NCBI GenBank assembly: GCA_003963365.1
Contig: RXJG01000003.1
Location: 208,202-272,201 of the forward strand
Direction of reading: 5' to 3'
DNA: 64,000 nt
Source: Sphingobacteriales bacterium
GTDB taxonomy: Bacteria > Bacteroidota > Bacteroidia > Chitinophagales > Chitinophagaceae
Positions 61,931-64,000 of the stretch are shown piece after piece. Each line of letters begins with the position of its first letter. Position 1 is the stretch's first letter. The position numbers were made by a program, and so were the translations under genes. The notes under the pieces are model-generated. The model was not told the origin of the DNA, did no database searches, and worked only from the letters and a program-made list of their open reading frames with translations.

Positions 61931-62634
61931 ATACAAAGCAATGTAGCTGCCACTACTCCGGCAGTTTCCGTCCTTAATCTTGTGTCGCCTAATGTAACCG
62001 GAATAAATTGGTTATTTAATGCCTGTTGAATTTCTTCATTGGTAAAATCACCTGCGGGACCAATGGCAATCAGATGATTTGGAGATTTGGAGATTTGAAG
62101 ATGGGTTAAGGATTGTTTATTGCCTTCATCACAATGAGCAATTAATTTTATTTCATTATCAAATTGCCGCAGTATCAAATTTTCAAATTTAACCGGTTCA
62201 TGCAGCACCGGCAACCAGCATTGCTGACTTTGCAACATAGCACTCACCAAAATATTTTTCATCCGGTCGTGACGAAAGTTTTGCCGTTCTGTTCTTGTGC
62301 ACAGTAAAGGAATGATTTCAGTCACGCCAATTTCAGTTGCCTTTTCTAAAAACCATTCGAGGCGACTATTATTCTTCAATAACGAAATAGCAATCGTAAC
62401 TTTTTTAGTTGACGGATGACAGATGACAGATGACAGTATTTTGACTATGCATTTTTTTTTGTGGTCATCTGCAATTTCAGCAGTAATCAAATGACCTTTG
62501 CCATCTGTTAAGTGCATCTGCTCCCCTATCTTCATTCGCAATACGGAAATGATATGTTTAGATTCATCTTCCGTCATTGTAATCAGTTGCTGACCCGGAG
62601 TATACTCTTCTATAAAAAAAAATGGGAGTGTCAT
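61924..62634 (-). CDS. rsmE: 16S rRNA (uracil-1498-N3)-methyltransferase
   Basis: A 236-residue SPOUT-fold RNA methyltransferase. The PUA-like N-terminus (ITMTEDESKHIISVLRMKIGEQMHLTDGKGHLI), KKVTIAISLLKNNSRLEWFLEKATEIGVTEIIPLLCTRTERQNF and the SAM-knot IAIGPAGDFTNEEI with VTLGDTRLRTETAGVVA are diagnostic. Two in-frame stretches, residues ~67-75 (SSVICHPST) and ~180-186 (LQISKSP), are encoded by stuttering DNA words of the kind found in the window's intergenic gaps. Both lie at likely surface loops, so the enzyme is probably functional. Confidence 0.95.
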   Translation of the reverse strand: MTLPFFFIEEYTPGQQLITMTEDESKHIISVLRMKIGEQMHLTDGKGHLITAEIADDHKKKCIVKILSSVICHPSTKKVTIAISLLKNNSRLEWFLEKATEIGVTEIIPLLCTRTERQNFRHDRMKNILVSAMLQSQQCWLPVLHEPVKFENLILRQFDNEIKLIAHCDEGNKQSLTHLQISKSPNHLIAIGPAGDFTNEEIQQALNNQFIPVTLGDTRLRTETAGVVAATLLCIQ

Positions 62635-62652
62635 GAAACATAAAAATAAAAA

Positions 62653-62672
62653 AGTCCTGCAACAACAGGACT
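62653..62672 (-). terminator. Intrinsic terminator of dnaB
   Basis: agtcctg (62653-62659) pairs with caggact (62666-62672), 6-nt loop; read on the minus strand it is followed by ttttttattttta. It lies between dnaB and rsmE. Confidence 0.8.
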
Positions 62673-62711
62673 ATATAAAAATTTAATTACTCGTACACCT
62701 GACATCATACA

Positions 62712-64000
62712 TTAAAACGGCGTTTCCTCTTCAAATCCTTCATCAAATTCCAGGTCATTCATCTTACTGCCTTTTTGTATAAACAGTTTCGGACCTTCAT
62801 CACCCCCACCTGTTGTGCCCGGCGGCAGCGGACGGAAATTACCACCCGGGTTAAATCCACCACCAAACTCACCGTCATCCTCCACAAACTTTTGAATATG
62901 CAATAAGGCACGGAGCTTAATGGTATCCAAACTACCGTTACGATGCTTGGCTATACGCACATGTGTTTCACCTTTATTGCTTTCTCCCATTTCATTGGAG
63001 GTGATATCATAATATTCCGGACGGTAAATAAACATTACCATATCCGCATCCTGTTCAATCGCACCTGACTCACGAAGGTCACTCAACTGCGGCATTTTAT
63101 TTCCTTCTTTACGTGTCTCAACCGCACGGCTCAACTGAGACAGTGCAATGATGGGCACCTGTAATTCTTTTGCCAAACCCTTCAGGTCTCTTGATATACG
63201 ACTTATCTCCTGCTCCCGGTTACCATTACGGTTTTCTCCAGTTCCACTCATCAGCTGTAAATAGTCAATCAATATTAGCCCAACATTATGTTTATTTTTT
63301 AAACGCCGGCATTTAGCTCTTAATTCAAAAATGTTCAATGCAGCCGTATCATCAATAAAGATGGGAGCATTCGCCAGTTTCTCAATCCCTCTTTTATAGA
63401 GTTGCTTCATCTCATGCTCTTCCATTTTTCCACGGGCAATTTTTTCCAGCCATATTTCACTCTCTGCAGAAAGAATACGTTGCACCAGCTGACCGGCACT
63501 CATCTCCAAACTGAAGAAGGCTACAGCAGTGGGCTTAGTGGGATTTAACGCTGCGTGACGGGCAAGGTTTAACGCAAAAGCTGTTTTACCAACGGAAGGC
63601 CTTGCCGCCAATATGATCAGGTCGGTACTTTGCCATCCGTAAGTCAGTTTATCGAGAGAAGGAAAACCAGTTGGTACACCAGTAATATCTTCCTTGCGGT
63701 TACGCATATCTTCGATGCGCTGAATGGTTTTTACCAGCACCGTATCAATACTATCAAAATTTTTACGAAGATGATTGTTGGTAATTTCAAACAATTTACC
63801 TTCTGCGTCATCCAACAAATCAAACACATCTGTTGAGTCTTCATAAGCATCACCAATAATTTCGCCGCTGATGCGAATGAGTTCCCGCTGAATAAATTTT
63901 TGCAGAACAATACGACTGTGTGTTTCAATATTGGCAGAAGAAACAACGGCATTCGTTAGCTTGGTAACCGCATAAGGACCACCCACCATTTCCAGTTCTT
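62712..64000 (-). CDS. dnaB: Replicative DNA helicase DnaB, partial
   Basis: The RecA-like helicase domain and part of the N-terminal domain of DnaB; the true start lies beyond the window. The reading frame continues upstream of the first Met ([18 protein letters not shown]), showing it is truncated by the window edge. Walker A is [22 protein letters not shown], Walker B [12 protein letters not shown], then [32 protein letters not shown] and [27 protein letters not shown]. No intein seen in this part. It unwinds DNA at the replication fork. A short acidic C-terminal tail ([10 protein letters not shown]) ends it. Confidence 0.95.
   Translation of the reverse strand, partial: [428 protein letters not shown]

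Noticed and set aside
1-64000. tRNA, rRNA, integrase, transposase or phage genes
   Set aside because: I looked through the gaps and coding regions and saw none; small RNAs without known motifs cannot be excluded by eye.

Overview
The window looks like chromosomal DNA of a Bacteroidota member, most likely family Chitinophagaceae (Ferruginibacter/Sediminibacterium-like). The grounds are two proteins with type IX secretion (T9SS) C-terminal sorting domains, a carboxypeptidase-regulatory plus SusC-plug segment, a long Bacteroidota-type SecA, malic enzyme fused to phosphotransacetylase, Bacteroidota-style TAnnTTTG -7 promoter boxes, almost no Shine-Dalgarno sequences, and low GC. The taxonomic call is inference from gene content. 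I saw no rRNA, tRNA, CRISPR array, prophage or transposase gene.

Layout. 0-3.5 kb: end of a glutamine-synthetase-like gene, an iron-type alcohol dehydrogenase, a class I glutamine amidotransferase-like hydrolase and an aldehyde dehydrogenase, which together read as a gamma-glutamylation route for an amine or amino alcohol. 3.7-9.6 kb: a complete urease operon ureABCEFGD plus a UreH/NicO-like metal permease. 9.7-15.7 kb: a lipoprotein and two divergent T9SS-exported proteins sharing an N-terminal domain, one carrying a PQQ-type sugar dehydrogenase domain. 15.8-21.6 kb: lysA, scpB, an isolated atpG, an AraC-type regulator and a lipoprotein, all on the minus strand. 21.8-33.7 kb: secA; deoC with a full-length aldehyde dehydrogenase and a half-length one lacking the catalytic domain; a SPOR protein; a crotonase; a GH29 fucosidase; fumC. 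33.7-35.5 kb: a small island of hypothetical genes next to a REP-like repeat. 35.5-43.9 kb: pyruvate dehydrogenase E2, then a tight UbiA / type III polyketide synthase / methyltransferase / flavoprotein cluster with a GbsR/MarR regulator, followed by small membrane and housekeeping genes. 44.3-50.6 kb (minus): an Mla-like lipid ABC transporter with a transglutaminase-like gene between permease and ATPase, a kinase-like unknown, and maeB. 50.6-51.65 kb: gene-free DNA built of dispersed repeats. 51.65-57.2 kb: a GntR(YtrA)-regulated ABC operon and a second ABC exporter. 57.2-64 kb: an M20 amidohydrolase, a large VIT/VWA/plug/DUF2135 chimera, rsmE and dnaB (cut by the window end).

The two most unusual things are (1) the compact UbiA-type III PKS-methyltransferase-flavoprotein cluster, a likely route to a prenylated or reduced phenolic or quinone lipid; and (2) a pervasive class of 'stuttering word' elements: short reduplicated words (GTTTAAT.., GTGAATAGTCAATAG.., GCGAGTAGCGAGTGG..) sitting in many intergenic gaps, often as inverted pairs, and apparently also in frame inside rsmE. 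Both deserve comparative follow-up.
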